Shown here: positions 52,526 to 62,625 of the stretch, one piece after another | How the letters are laid out: every line of letters starts with the position of its first letter | How positions within the stretch are numbered: position 1 is the stretch's first letter | DNA from: Thiogranum longum | Lineage (GTDB): Bacteria > Pseudomonadota > Gammaproteobacteria > DSM-19610 | Reading direction: 5' to 3' | Assembly (NCBI RefSeq): GCF_004339085.1 | Contig: NZ_SMFX01000001.1 | Span: forward strand, 1,620,242-1,684,241 | Length of the DNA: 64,000 nucleotides | Made by a program: the position numbers and the translations under genes | The notes under the pieces: model-generated | Databases searched by the model: none | What the model was told of the DNA's origin: nothing | Seen by the model: the letters and a program-made list of their open reading frames with translations, nothing else

Positions 52526-54493
52526 ATGCGTCCTCAAGTGGACAGTAACACCCGGAACAGAATCCGGGAACTCGAAGACCTGCTTCATCAGAAGGAGGCC
52601 GAGCTTGCGTTGCTGACCGAAATCTCTGAAATCGTGGCCAGTGAGGACGGACGGGACACTGCTTTCGTTGTTATTGCCGAGCGTGCACGCACGTTGCTCG
52701 GCGCAAAAACCGTTACCATTCCCCTGCTCTCGACTGACCAGACCAGTTACACCTACCGGGCAGCAGCAGGTCAGAACGCCGAAGAGCTTACGGGCGCAGA
52801 GCTTCCCATCGAAGTCGGCTTGTGTGGCTGGGTGCTGCGTAACCAAAAACCCTGGTGGCGGGGAACACTGGACGATCTTGAGGAAAATGAGCGTAATTAC
52901 TGGGAGAAGCAGGCCGGTAATATTATTCTTGTGCCCCTGGTCGGTAAGCGACGTTTCCTTGGAGGTATCGCCGCCATCGACAAGATGGACGGCAGCAGCT
53001 TTACCGAACAGGATCTTGGACTGCTCGCCATGTTCTCGCGCCAGGTCGGCTTTGCCGTCGAGAATGCCATGTACCTCGAAGAGCTACAGACTGCCACTGA
53101 ACACATGGAAACCTATCGTATACAACTCGAGCAGAGTAACCGGCAACTGCTGAGAACCAATGAAGAACTGGAACACCTGGCTTTGCATGATCCGTTAACC
53201 GGACTCCCTAACCGGTCGCTGGTTGTTGACCGTATGCAGCAGGCCATCCTTAACGCACGTCGCAACCAGGAGCCCATGGCGCTGTTGATGCTCGACCTTG
53301 ACCACTTCAAGGAAGTCAACGATACACTGGGTCACCTTGTCGGCGACAAACTTCTCACGCGTGTTGGTGAACGCTTTCAAAGCAGCTTGCGCGAGCCGGA
53401 TACGCTGGGAAGGCTGGGTGGCGATGAATTTGCCATTGTCCTCCCCCAGGCCAGCCAGGAGGATGCGCGCATCGTCGCCGAGAAATTGCAGGATGCGTTG
53501 CGACGCCCGGTCGATATCGAGCAGAACAGCTTCTCGGTTGCCGCCAGCATCGGTATTGCGGTCTACCCGGAACATGGCCCGGACCCTTCCAGCCTGCTAC
53601 GCAGCGCCGATATCGCCATGTATGTGGCCAAACGCGCTCGTAATGAATTCGCTATATATAAACCGGAATTCGACACCTACAACCCGGATCACCTTTCCTT
53701 GTTACGCGACCTGCGAGAAGCCATACGGAGAGGTAGTATTACAGCCGCCTTCCAGCCAAAACTTGATTTGCGCAGCGGCATTATTGTCGGCGTTGAGGCA
53801 CTGGCACGCTGGCACCACCCGGAGCGGGGGGATATCCCACCTTATGAGTTTATTCCTATTCTTGAACAGACCGGCTTAATCAAACCCTTTACCCTGCAGA
53901 TCCTTGAAAAGGCCGTCGATTATTGCGCGCAGTGCCGTCAGAGAAACATGGAGTTCAGTGTCGCGGTCAACCTGTCCATGCACAACCTGCGTGATGACAA
54001 GCTTCCCGAACAAATCAGCGAGATCATTAATCGCTATGATTTTGACCACAGGCAGTTAGTACTCGAAATCACAGAAAGCGCTATCATGCATGACCCGGAA
54101 CACAGTCTTGGCATACTCGGACAACTGGACGAAATGGGTTTGAAATTATCCGTAGACGACTTCGGTACGGGTTACTCATCGTTGACTTACCTGAAACGGC
54201 TTCCGGTCAGCCAGCTGAAAATTGACCGCTCTTTCGTGAAGGATTTAATCACGGATGAGGATGACGCCATGATTGTCCGGTCCACCATCGAACTGGCACA
54301 TAATCTTGGCCTGGATACTGTCGCAGAAGGCGTTGAAGACGAGCAGACACTGGAACACCTGCGCGCACTGAACTGTGACATGGCACAGGGTTTCCTGATC
54401 AGCCGACCACTTTCGCCCGACAACTTCTTCCGCTTCCTGGCATCCAGCCCATGGGCGGCACGATCAAAAAGACCTGAACCGGAATCCGGTTAA
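52526..54493 (+). CDS. GAF-GGDEF-EAL cyclic di-GMP protein
   Basis: 655 aa. A short N-terminal coiled coil (RIRELEDLLHQKEAELALL) leads to a GAF sensor domain (about 35-180), then GGDEF with intact RLGGDEFAIVLP and an RxxD inhibitory site (REPD), then EAL with GVEALARWHHP, EITESAI and DDFGTGYSSL, all of the active type. It may therefore make and break c-di-GMP, with the GAF domain setting the balance. It is cytosolic with no membrane segment. The signal is not known. Confidence 0.93.
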   Translation: MRPQVDSNTRNRIRELEDLLHQKEAELALLTEISEIVASEDGRDTAFVVIAERARTLLGAKTVTIPLLSTDQTSYTYRAAAGQNAEELTGAELPIEVGLCGWVLRNQKPWWRGTLDDLEENERNYWEKQAGNIILVPLVGKRRFLGGIAAIDKMDGSSFTEQDLGLLAMFSRQVGFAVENAMYLEELQTATEHMETYRIQLEQSNRQLLRTNEELEHLALHDPLTGLPNRSLVVDRMQQAILNARRNQEPMALLMLDLDHFKEVNDTLGHLVGDKLLTRVGERFQSSLREPDTLGRLGGDEFAIVLPQASQEDARIVAEKLQDALRRPVDIEQNSFSVAASIGIAVYPEHGPDPSSLLRSADIAMYVAKRARNEFAIYKPEFDTYNPDHLSLLRDLREAIRRGSITAAFQPKLDLRSGIIVGVEALARWHHPERGDIPPYEFIPILEQTGLIKPFTLQILEKAVDYCAQCRQRNMEFSVAVNLSMHNLRDDKLPEQISEIINRYDFDHRQLVLEITESAIMHDPEHSLGILGQLDEMGLKLSVDDFGTGYSSLTYLKRLPVSQLKIDRSFVKDLITDEDDAMIVRSTIELAHNLGLDTVAEGVEDEQTLEHLRALNCDMAQGFLISRPLSPDNFFRFLASSPWAARSKRPEPESG

Positions 54494-54502
54494 CGCCTTT
54501 CG

Positions 54503-55984
54503 TCAGGGACGCATGTGCGGGAACAGCAGCACATCACGTATCGACGGGGAATCCGTAAACAACATTACCAGCCGGTCAATGCCGATACCTTCGCCTGCAG
54601 TCGGCGGCATGCCATGCTCCAGCGCACAGACATAATCCTCATCGTAGTGCATGGCCTCATCGTCACCGGCTTCCTTTTCCTCGACCTGCTTGCGGAAGCG
54701 TTCAGCCTGGTCTTCAGGATCGTTTAACTCCGAAAAGCCGTTTGCGATCTCGCGACCACCGACAAAGAACTCGAAACGGTCAGTCACAAAGGGGTCGTCA
54801 TCATTGCGCCGGGCCAGCGGTGAAACCTCCGTTGGGTAAGCCGTAATAAAGGTAGGATCCTTCAGGCGGTGTTCAACGGTTTTCTCAAAAATCTCGATCT
54901 GCACCTTGCCAAGGCCATAACTGTCCCTGATCGGGATTTCCAGTGACTCGGCCACTTTTCGCGCAGCCTCCAGATCATCAAGCCCGGCCGGATCGAGGTC
55001 AGGATTGAAATGCAGGATAGATTCCCTGACGGTCATCCGTGTAAACGGCTTTCCGAAGTCATAGTGCTCGCCCTGGTATTCCAGCACGGTACTGTCAAGG
55101 ACATACTCCGCCATGTTGCGCAGCATTTCCTCGGTGATGTTCATCAGGTCATGGTAATCCGCATAGGCCTCGTAGAATTCGAGCATGGTGAACTCGGGAT
55201 TGTGCCGGGTCGAAAGACCTTCATTGCGGAAGTTGCGATTGATTTCATATACCTTCTCGAAACCACCTACAACCAGGCGCTTCAGGTACAGCTCCGGGGC
55301 AATGCGTAAATACAACTGCATATCCAGTGCATTGTGATGGGTCGTAAACGGCCGTGCCGTTGCACCACCCGGAATCACCTGCATCATGGGCGTTTCAACT
55401 TCAAGGAAACCACGCGTATTCAGGAACTCGCGAATGAACTGCACAATGCGCGAACGAACGATAAAGGTATCCCGTGATTCCTGGTTCATAATCAGGTCGA
55501 GATAACGCTGACGGTAACGGATTTCCTGGTCGGTCAGGCCGTGGAATTTCTCCGGCAGCGGACGCAGGGACTTGGTCAGTATACGCAGCGCATCAACCCT
55601 GACGGAAAGCTCACCGGTACGTGTCTTGAACAACACGCCTTCGGCAGAAATGATATCGCCGATGTCCCAGCCCTTGAAATCCTGGTAGTTCCCTTCCGGC
55701 AGCGTGTCGCGCTGTACAAACAGCTGCAGACGACCGGACATGTCCTGGATATGCGCAAAACTGGCCTTGCCCATAACGCGCTTTCCCATCATGCGACCGG
55801 CCACCTTGACCCGTACCGGGTTGGCCTCCAGCTCAGCCTCGTCTGTCGCATCGTATTGTGCGTGCAGTTCCGCCGCCAGCGAATCGCGCCGGAAATCATT
55901 GGGGAAAGCATTACCCTGCTCACGCAACTGGTCCAGTTTCTGGCGGCGCTGGGCAATGAGCTTGTGTTCGTCCTGGTCTGTCAT
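54503..55984 (-). CDS. lysS: Lysyl-tRNA synthetase, class II
   Basis: 493 aa. The OB-fold anticodon domain (about 60-170, [25 protein letters not shown]) precedes the class II core, which has motif 1 ([21 protein letters not shown]), motif 2 ([20 protein letters not shown]) and motif 3 ([24 protein letters not shown]). It charges tRNA-Lys. It follows prfB by 24 bp, the prfB-lysS order of E. coli. Confidence 0.97.
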   Translation of the reverse strand: MTDQDEHKLIAQRRQKLDQLREQGNAFPNDFRRDSLAAELHAQYDATDEAELEANPVRVKVAGRMMGKRVMGKASFAHIQDMSGRLQLFVQRDTLPEGNYQDFKGWDIGDIISAEGVLFKTRTGELSVRVDALRILTKSLRPLPEKFHGLTDQEIRYRQRYLDLIMNQESRDTFIVRSRIVQFIREFLNTRGFLEVETPMMQVIPGGATARPFTTHHNALDMQLYLRIAPELYLKRLVVGGFEKVYEINRNFRNEGLSTRHNPEFTMLEFYEAYADYHDLMNITEEMLRNMAEYVLDSTVLEYQGEHYDFGKPFTRMTVRESILHFNPDLDPAGLDDLEAARKVAESLEIPIRDSYGLGKVQIEIFEKTVEHRLKDPTFITAYPTEVSPLARRNDDDPFVTDRFEFFVGGREIANGFSELNDPEDQAERFRKQVEEKEAGDDEAMHYDEDYVCALEHGMPPTAGEGIGIDRLVMLFTDSPSIRDVLLFPHMRP

Positions 55985-56008
55985 GGTTATCTACTTTGCT
56001 GAGTGAAT

Positions 56009-57104
56009 TTACAGGCCACTTTTCAGGCTGGCCTCGATAAAGGTATCCAGGTCGCCATCCAGCACGGCCTGGGTATTGCCGGTTTCGACGCCGGTGCGCA
56101 GGTCCTTGATACGCGACTGGTCGAGCACGTAGGAACGGATCTGGCTGCCCCAGCCAATATCGGACTTGCTGTCCTCGACCTGCTGCTGGCTGGCATTGCG
56201 CTTCTTGATTTCCAGCTCATACAGCCTGGCCTTGAGTTGTTTCATGGCCGTGGCGCGGTTCTTGTGCTGTGAGCGGTCATTCTGGCACTGCACCACAGTA
56301 GCGGTCGGTTCGTGGGTAATACGCACAGCCGACTCAGTCCGGTTAACGTGCTGACCGCCAGCACCACTGGCACGGTAGACATCAATACGCAGGTCAGCCG
56401 GGTTAATGTCGATATCGATGTCGTCATCGACTTCCGGTGATACGAAGACCGCGGCAAACGATGTATGCCGGCGATTACCGGAATCAAACGGTGACTTGCG
56501 TACCAGTCGATGCACACCGGTTTCTGTGCGCAGCCAGCCGAACGCATAAGGACCACTGATTTTCACCGTAGCACTCTTGATACCGGCGACTTCACCGGCG
56601 GAGACTTCGATCAGCTCGGCCGTAAAGTCATGTCGTTCAGCCCAGCGCAAATACATGCGCAGCAGCATATTCGCCCAGTCCTGCGCCTCGGTGCCGCCGG
56701 AACCCGCCTGGACATCGAGGAAAGCATTATTGGCGTCCATCTCGCCGGAGAACATGCGCCGAAACTCCAGTGCGGCGACACGTGATTCCATCTCGGCAAC
56801 ATCACTGACGACGGACTCAAAGGTTTCCTCGTCATGCTCTTCCGCCGCCATGGCGACAAGATCCTCGGCATCCTGCAAACTGCTTTCCAGAGAACTCAGC
56901 GTATCGACCACTTCCTCGAGACGCGCGCGTTCGCGCCCGAGCTGCTGTGCACGCTCCGGGTCATTCCATACGTCGGGTTCTTCGAGTTCGCGCTGGATCT
57001 CTACCAGCTGCTCGCGCTTGTTGTCGTAGTCAAAGGTACCCCCTCAGCGTCCTCGAACGCTCGCGAAGGTCCTTGATCTGGTTAACGACGGGATTGACTT
57101 CCAA
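56009..57104 (-). CDS. prfB: Peptide chain release factor 2, with programmed +1 frameshift
   Basis: Terminates translation at UGA and UAA. Translation starts at TTG 57104 (AGGAG upstream; [17 protein letters not shown] as in RF2 N-termini). It meets an in-frame TGA at 57032-57030 after 24 codons and must shift +1 at CTT T to continue from 57031 in the second frame to 56009, giving 364 aa, the E. coli length. The second frame has the codon-reading SPF motif ([14 protein letters not shown]) and the GGQ peptidyl-hydrolysis motif ([14 protein letters not shown]). See the separate frameshift-site feature. Confidence 0.96.
57029..57044 (-). promoter_or_regulatory. Programmed +1 frameshift site of prfB
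   Basis: On the minus strand AGGGGG (57044-57039) is the internal Shine-Dalgarno-like element, followed by TAC CTT TGA C. This matches the E. coli RF2 autoregulatory site in order and spacing. Low RF2 lets the ribosome pause at TGA and slip, making more RF2. Confidence 0.95.
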
Positions 57105-57160
57105 AACCACTCCTGCTGCCGCTACGGCCTGTCAAACAAAGACGCGAATCATACCGGGTA

Positions 57161-57388
57161 TTAACGGCGCTGAATATCAACAAGACGATGATTGGCGTCC
57201 ACGCGAATGAGAAAGGTGCCTCGCACCCCTTCGGAGGTCACGAACTTGCGAAGCGACAGGGCCGGAAACTGCACCCTGCGACCCTGCGCGTCCACCGCAA
57301 CCACGTTTTGCGCCACCCCCTGGTACATGCGCTGGTAAGCCTCGGGGCTGATGTCGAGCATAACGGTGTAGGTGTAATGGCGTGACAT
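57161..57388 (-). CDS. DUF2835-family small protein, 75 aa
   Basis: Recognised by MLDISPEAYQRMYQGVAQNVVAV and RVQFPALSLRKFVTSEGVRGTF, matching the DUF2835 family I recall of about 70 aa, mostly beta strands, of unknown function. It lies 56 nt upstream of prfB on the same strand. The ATG at 57388 follows an AT-rich gap with no clear ribosome-binding site, so the start is moderately certain. Confidence 0.75.
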   Translation of the reverse strand: MSRHYTYTVMLDISPEAYQRMYQGVAQNVVAVDAQGRRVQFPALSLRKFVTSEGVRGTFLIRVDANHRLVDIQRR

Positions 57389-57448
57389 TTATCAATAAAC
57401 TAGTTTAACTATATTCAGTTACTTACTGTATATACTAATGATATTTTT

Positions 57449-59182
57449 TTAAACCCTTCCAGGCTCCAGCCATTCAATCACCAGCTGCAGGTTCAGCATG
57501 CCACGGTACTCGTTACTGTCGAGATGGTACACAGCGCGCACCTCTTCTCCCACAGCCGGCACAAAACGCTCGACCTGCGAAAACGCGATCGCATCGACTG
57601 CCGGTCCACCGTCAACCGGGCGTAGTGACAACTTGAGATGACGTTCGCCAACAACTCTGACCGCACCCACACAAAATGTCCCGTCAAACAGCGGCTCGGG
57701 GAATCCCTGACCCCAGGGACCTGCGTCACGCAACAGTTCTGACACTTCAAGGCTGAAATCTTCGGCCTGCAGACTGCCATCCGTTTCCAGTACACCGGTC
57801 AGCTGCGTCTCATCCAGTTGCTGCTCCAGCTCGGTAATAAACGCCCGCCGAAAATCCTCCAGCCGGGAAGACTCAAGCGACAACCCGGCGGCCATTGCAT
57901 GTCCGCCGAACTTGAGCAATAACCCGGGATGATGCGAAGCAACGGCATCCAGTACATCACGAATATGCAACCCCGGTATCGAACGCGCCGAACCCTTTAA
58001 CTCACCCTCGCCCGCATCGGCGAACACGATGACCGGACGATGAAACTGCTCCTTGATACGTGATGCGAGAATACCGATCACGCCCTGGTGCCAGCCTGCA
58101 TCGTAGAGACAGAAACCGGCGGGAAGATCCCTGTCTTCGAGCTGCATGGCATCAAGGTGGCGATTGGCATCGGCCTTCATATCCGCTTCGATCTCACGAC
58201 GCTCACGGTTCAATGCGTCAAGCTTGCGCGCCAGGTCTGCCGCCTGTTCCCCGGACGCGCTTAGCAGGCATTCAATACCCAGCGACATATCATCCAGACG
58301 CCCGGCTGCATTCAGGCGCGGGCCCACGGCAAAACCGAAGTCCGCCGCGATAACACGCGACGCATTGCGCCCGGCCACGTCCAGCAACGCGCGGATACCG
58401 GGACGACAGTGGCCTGCCCGAATACGCCGTAACCCCTGCCTGACCAGCAACCGGTTGTTCTGGTCGAGCGGCACCACATCGGCCACCGTGCCCAGCGCAA
58501 CCAGGTCAAGATATGACGCGAGATTGGGTTCCACGATGCCCTGCTGAACGAACCAGTCCGTGACGCGCAGCCGGCTGCGCAATGCCATGACCAGGTAGAA
58601 AGCGACACCGACACCGGCCAGTGACTTCGAAGGAAAGCTGTCTCCGGGCTGGTTGGGATTGACAATCGCATCAGCCGCCGGCAACTGCTCGCCCGGCAGA
58701 TGGTGATCCGTCACCAGCACACGAACACCCGCCTCCCGCGCTCGTGCGACGCCCTCGATGCTCGATATGCCGTTGTCCACCGTAACGATCAGGTCGGGCT
58801 TCCGCTGTAACGCAACTTCAACGATTTCCGGCGTCAGCCCGTAGCCGAACCGGAACCGGTCCGGTACAAGATAGTCGATCTGTGTCGCGCCCATTTCGCG
58901 CAGCGCGGCGACGACCAATGCGCTGCTGGTTGCACCGTCGGCATCGAAATCACCTACCACAAGCATTCGCTGCTGTTGCTGCAACGCGTCTGTCAGCAGC
59001 TCAACCGCCTTGTCGAGTCCTTTCAGTAAATCCGGTGCATGCAGGTCGGAAAGGCCACGCTCCAGCTCCTCATCCGTCGCGCGGCGCGCCGCATAAATTC
59101 GCCTGAGCAGTGGGTGCCTGGCCCCGCCCGATGGTAACCGGCACACATCCGGCACGGCGCGTAGTTGAATACATTTAGACAT
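57449..59182 (-). CDS. recJ: Single-stranded-DNA-specific exonuclease
   Basis: 577-aa 5'-3' exonuclease of recombination and mismatch repair. DHH-family motifs: VVGDFDADGATSSALV (metal Asps), VTVDNGISSIEG, VTDHHLPGEQLPAADAIVNP (DHH), and the C-terminal GGHAMAAGLSLE. The OB-like end (about 470-577) is present, so it looks intact. Its ATG lies within an 8-nt overlap with the rpfE-like gene. Confidence 0.95.
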   Translation of the reverse strand: MSKCIQLRAVPDVCRLPSGGARHPLLRRIYAARRATDEELERGLSDLHAPDLLKGLDKAVELLTDALQQQQRMLVVGDFDADGATSSALVVAALREMGATQIDYLVPDRFRFGYGLTPEIVEVALQRKPDLIVTVDNGISSIEGVARAREAGVRVLVTDHHLPGEQLPAADAIVNPNQPGDSFPSKSLAGVGVAFYLVMALRSRLRVTDWFVQQGIVEPNLASYLDLVALGTVADVVPLDQNNRLLVRQGLRRIRAGHCRPGIRALLDVAGRNASRVIAADFGFAVGPRLNAAGRLDDMSLGIECLLSASGEQAADLARKLDALNRERREIEADMKADANRHLDAMQLEDRDLPAGFCLYDAGWHQGVIGILASRIKEQFHRPVIVFADAGEGELKGSARSIPGLHIRDVLDAVASHHPGLLLKFGGHAMAAGLSLESSRLEDFRRAFITELEQQLDETQLTGVLETDGSLQAEDFSLEVSELLRDAGPWGQGFPEPLFDGTFCVGAVRVVGERHLKLSLRPVDGGPAVDAIAFSQVERFVPAVGEEVRAVYHLDSNEYRGMLNLQLVIEWLEPGRV

Positions 59183-60167
59183 CCATTAATGTCCGGTAGT
59201 CTGCCTTGCCCCGCCACCATGCCAGCAGATCACGGCGATGCAAGGGATAACGAAAACCATCCAGTGGCAGCAGTTCCAGCCGCCCGATCCTGCCGCGCAG
59301 CAGCAGCGACAACAGGGGCCTGAACCAGTCCTGTTCGTACTGTGCCAGCGCAGTACACCAACGCTGGACATCCCCGTCAGCTGCCGCGGCTTCGCACCCC
59401 TTGAGGTCAACCAGCACATCACCCTGATCGACCGGCAACTGCCCCGCACCTGTCACCACCCCTGTATGGGGTGTGTCGTGCAGGTCTGCCAGACCTGACA
59501 GCAAACGGCGCCCCGTGTAGAGCTGTGAATACACAACCTCGCCTGCAACCGGCATCTGCCCACCTCCCCACAACCATAAACCGTTCACCAGCGGCCGGCC
59601 ATGCGTGGCGCGTTCCTGATTGACTTCGTGCCCATGCAGCAGCATCTGCATTTCGTTGATGCACCGCAGCCAGTCTTCCGCCCCGCTACCGGTCGGCAGG
59701 TGACCACTGACCGGTTGACCGATGACCCGCTGCAGGGGCGTTGTTGTGGGTACCGGGGCGGACTTGCCGACGCTGACATACCAGCGATCTGCCGCGGCGT
59801 AGTGCGCCTTCCAGCCATCATTCTCCAGCCAGGGTTTCACGGCTTCGAACAGGGCGCGCCCTTCGTCTTCATTGAGCGCGGCCGCTGCAGCCGTAAACAA
59901 TAGCAGACCACTGGTATCCGCGCGCAGGTGAACCGGGTCGAGATGCAGGCATGTGCCTTCGGGAGGTATCGAAAAGTCAGCCAGGTACTCGAGCGCCGCT
60001 GCAGGCGCGGGTTCTGTATCAATGCCAAACAATGCACAGGCGGCAGTTTCAACATCGACATGCGAAAAGGCCACGCGCTGGCTGTGTCCCAGCCAGCGTG
60101 ATAACGCCGGTGCAACAGGAAACAGGTCATCGGCATAACCGCTGAAGTCAGCGGTCAGGCCGGGCAC
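59175..60167 (-). CDS. RpfE-like protein (phosphoglycerate-mutase-like regulator family)
   Basis: 330 aa. The overall sequence resembles the RpfE family described near recJ-prfB-lysS in Xanthomonas, related to COG4255, with LHLDPVHLRADTSGLLLF, EVNQERATHGRPLVNGLWLWGGGQMP and WFRPLLSLLLRGRIGRLELLPLDG as characteristic parts. RpfE's role is uncertain; the gene cluster name comes from pathogenicity-factor regulation in Xanthomonas, but no rpfF, rpfC or rpfG is here. It lies between thrC and recJ. Confidence 0.78.
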   Translation of the reverse strand: MPGLTADFSGYADDLFPVAPALSRWLGHSQRVAFSHVDVETAACALFGIDTEPAPAAALEYLADFSIPPEGTCLHLDPVHLRADTSGLLLFTAAAAALNEDEGRALFEAVKPWLENDGWKAHYAAADRWYVSVGKSAPVPTTTPLQRVIGQPVSGHLPTGSGAEDWLRCINEMQMLLHGHEVNQERATHGRPLVNGLWLWGGGQMPVAGEVVYSQLYTGRRLLSGLADLHDTPHTGVVTGAGQLPVDQGDVLVDLKGCEAAAADGDVQRWCTALAQYEQDWFRPLLSLLLRGRIGRLELLPLDGFRYPLHRRDLLAWWRGKADYRTLMDV

Positions 60168-60187
60168 CAGCAGGCTGACCGATCGTA

Positions 60188-61267
60188 TCAGCTGAGATTA
60201 CTCACAATCGCTTCGCGCACCGGGCCAAGTTCGGCATCGATGGTAGTCACGCCCTCGGTACACTGGCTGATGGCGGTGTCCGGGTCCTTGAGACCGTGTC
60301 CCGTCAAGGTACAGACAACAACGCTGCCTTCCGGAATCTTGCCACTTTTGATATCACGCATGGCGCCGGCCAGCGACGTCGCCGAGGCGGGCTCGCAGAA
60401 AATACCTTCCTTCTCGGTCAGCAGTTTCTGTGCGGCAAGAATTTCTTCATCCGTGCATTCGTCGAACCAGCCGTCGGATTCCTCACGCACTTTCCAGGCC
60501 TTGTCCCAGGATTGCGGGTGACCGATACGGATGGCCGTCGCCACCGTGTCCGGGTTGTCGACCATCTCGCCACGCAGGAACGGTGCCGCACCGGATGCCT
60601 GGTAACCCACCATCGTCGGCCGGGTGTTGACGATACCGTGCTCGAAGTATTCGCTGTAACCCATCCAGTGCGCGGTGATATTGCCGGCATTGCCGACCGG
60701 CAGGCAGTGAAAGTCCGGCGCACGTTCCAGTTCCTCGACAATCTCAAAGGCGGCAGTCTTCTGCCCCTGCAGACGGAACGGGTTAATCGAGTTCACAATG
60801 GTGACCGGCGTGTTCTCGCCAACGTCCTTGACCAGCTGCATACCCTCGTCAAAGTTGCCACGGATCTGTAGCACCACCGCCCCGTGAATCATCGCCTGCG
60901 CCAGTTTACCCAGCGCGATCTTGCCTTCCGGGATCAACACGAACGCGGTAATACCGGCACGCGCCGCATAAGCCGCAGCAGACGCCGAGGTGTTACCGGT
61001 CGAGGCGCAGATCACTGCCTTGCTACCCTCTTCCACCGCCTTGGTCACCGCCATGGTCATACCCCGGTCCTTGAACGAACCGGTCGGGTTCAGACCTTCG
61101 TATTTAACATAAATGTCCACATCCTTGCCCAGCTCGCGCGGAATGTTGCTGAGGCGTATCAGTGGCGTATTACCTTCGCCAAGACTGATAAGACGGGTGT
61201 CATCATGGACGGGAAGGCGATCGCGGTACTTGTCGATCAGACCGGTATAGCGTTGACGGAATGGCAT
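60188..61267 (-). CDS. thrC: Threonine synthase
   Basis: 359-aa PLP enzyme converting O-phosphohomoserine to threonine, last step of threonine synthesis. The PLP lysine lies in GSFKDRGMTMAVTKA (about residues 62-65), with the phosphate-cup motif CASTGNTSASAAAYAARAG and GNAGNITAHWMGY. The start MPFRQRYTGLIDKYRDRLP is typical of the short threonine synthase class. It follows hom in the hom-thrC order. Confidence 0.96.
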   Translation of the reverse strand: MPFRQRYTGLIDKYRDRLPVHDDTRLISLGEGNTPLIRLSNIPRELGKDVDIYVKYEGLNPTGSFKDRGMTMAVTKAVEEGSKAVICASTGNTSASAAAYAARAGITAFVLIPEGKIALGKLAQAMIHGAVVLQIRGNFDEGMQLVKDVGENTPVTIVNSINPFRLQGQKTAAFEIVEELERAPDFHCLPVGNAGNITAHWMGYSEYFEHGIVNTRPTMVGYQASGAAPFLRGEMVDNPDTVATAIRIGHPQSWDKAWKVREESDGWFDECTDEEILAAQKLLTEKEGIFCEPASATSLAGAMRDIKSGKIPEGSVVVCTLTGHGLKDPDTAISQCTEGVTTIDAELGPVREAIVSNLS

Positions 61268-61308
61268 GTCAGTTACCTGTTAAGAAAATGTATTTAAACC
61301 GGGCGCCT

Positions 61309-62625
61309 TTACTCACTACCAAGATGCTCGACACGAATACGCGTCACGGCACCCTCGATGGAATCCAGCGCTTCAATCTGGCTGATGGCGGCGTTCATCT
61401 GCTTCTCACGCACACGGCGGGTCAACAGGATGACAGCAACCTTCTCTTCGCCTTCCGGCGGTTCTTTCTGGATCACGGCTTCAATGCTGATACCGCCGTC
61501 GCCGAGAATACGCGCAACATCGGCCATTACCCCGGGGCGGTCGGCCGCACACAGGCGCAGGTAATAGGCCGTCTCGACATCATCCATCGGCAGGATCGGC
61601 AGGTCGGACAAGGCATCCGGCTGGAAGGCCAGGTGCGGGACGCGGTTTTCCGGGTCGGCCGTCAGTGTACGGGTCACATCCACCAGGTCGGCGACCACGG
61701 CAGACGCCGTCGGCTCCGCGCCGGCACCGGCACCATAATAAAGCGTTGGGCCCACCGCATCGGCCTGAACCAGCACAGCATTCATCACGCCATCAACGTT
61801 CGCGATCAACCGTTTCTCGGGAATCAAGGTGGGATGCACACGCAACTCGACACCGGCCGGCGTGCGACGCGTTACACCCAGGTGCTTGATGCGATAGCCC
61901 AGTTGTTCGGCAAAGGTGACGTCTTCGCGCGTGATTTTGCTGATGCCTTCGGTATACACCTTGTCGAACTGCAACGGGATACCGAACGCGAGGGAACCCA
62001 GGATACACAGCTTGTGCGCGGCATCGATACCTTCCACATCGAAGGTGGGATCGGCCTCGGCATAACCCAGCGCCTGCGCCTCGGCCAGCACATCGGCAAA
62101 GTCACGGCCTTTGTCACGCATTTCGGTCAGAATGAAATTGCCGGTACCGTTGATAATGCCCGCAATCCAGTCGATACGGTTGGCCGCCAACCCTTCACGC
62201 ACGGCCTTGATGATCGGCATGCCACCGGCGACGGCCGCCTCGAACGCCACCATAACTCCTTTCTTCTGGGCAGCGGCAAAAATCTCGTTGCCGTGCGTGG
62301 CAATCAGCGCCTTGTTGGCCGTAACCACGTGCTTGCCGTTGGCAATCGCTCTCAGCACCAGCTCGCGTGCCGGCTCATAGCCGCCGATCAGTTCCACGAC
62401 AATGTCGATATCCGGGTCATCCACCACCGCGAAGGCATCATCGCTGACACGAATGTTCTGGATACCCGGCACAGTGTCCGAGTCGTACTCGCGCGCCGCC
62501 GCGTAGGTAATTTCAATACCCCGTCCGGCGCGGCGTTCGATTTCCTCCGCGTTGCGGCGCAGTACATTAAAGGTACCGCCACCGACGGTACCCAGACCCA
62601 GTAACCCTACTTTAACCGGTTTCAA
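61309..62625 (-). CDS. hom: Homoserine dehydrogenase
   Basis: 438-aa NAD(P)-dependent enzyme reducing aspartate semialdehyde to homoserine, the branch point to threonine and methionine. The dinucleotide fold [11 protein letters not shown] is at residues 7-17, the conserved [10 protein letters not shown] and [17 protein letters not shown] lie in the catalytic part, and a C-terminal ACT domain (about 350-435, [18 protein letters not shown]) is likely to bind threonine. It starts with TTG overlapping alaC by 4 nt. Confidence 0.96.
   Translation of the reverse strand: MKPVKVGLLGLGTVGGGTFNVLRRNAEEIERRAGRGIEITYAAAREYDSDTVPGIQNIRVSDDAFAVVDDPDIDIVVELIGGYEPARELVLRAIANGKHVVTANKALIATHGNEIFAAAQKKGVMVAFEAAVAGGMPIIKAVREGLAANRIDWIAGIINGTGNFILTEMRDKGRDFADVLAEAQALGYAEADPTFDVEGIDAAHKLCILGSLAFGIPLQFDKVYTEGISKITREDVTFAEQLGYRIKHLGVTRRTPAGVELRVHPTLIPEKRLIANVDGVMNAVLVQADAVGPTLYYGAGAGAEPTASAVVADLVDVTRTLTADPENRVPHLAFQPDALSDLPILPMDDVETAYYLRLCAADRPGVMADVARILGDGGISIEAVIQKEPPEGEEKVAVILLTRRVREKQMNAAISQIEALDSIEGAVTRIRVEHLGSE

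Noticed and set aside
57389-57448. Possible LexA box (CTGTATATACTA) near recJ
   Set aside because: Only one half-site is good; the second half (ACAG) is missing, so SOS control is not supported.
61261-62604. 447-aa plus-strand frame
   Set aside because: Antisense of hom, rich in His, Arg and Gln as expected for a shadow; no ribosome-binding site.
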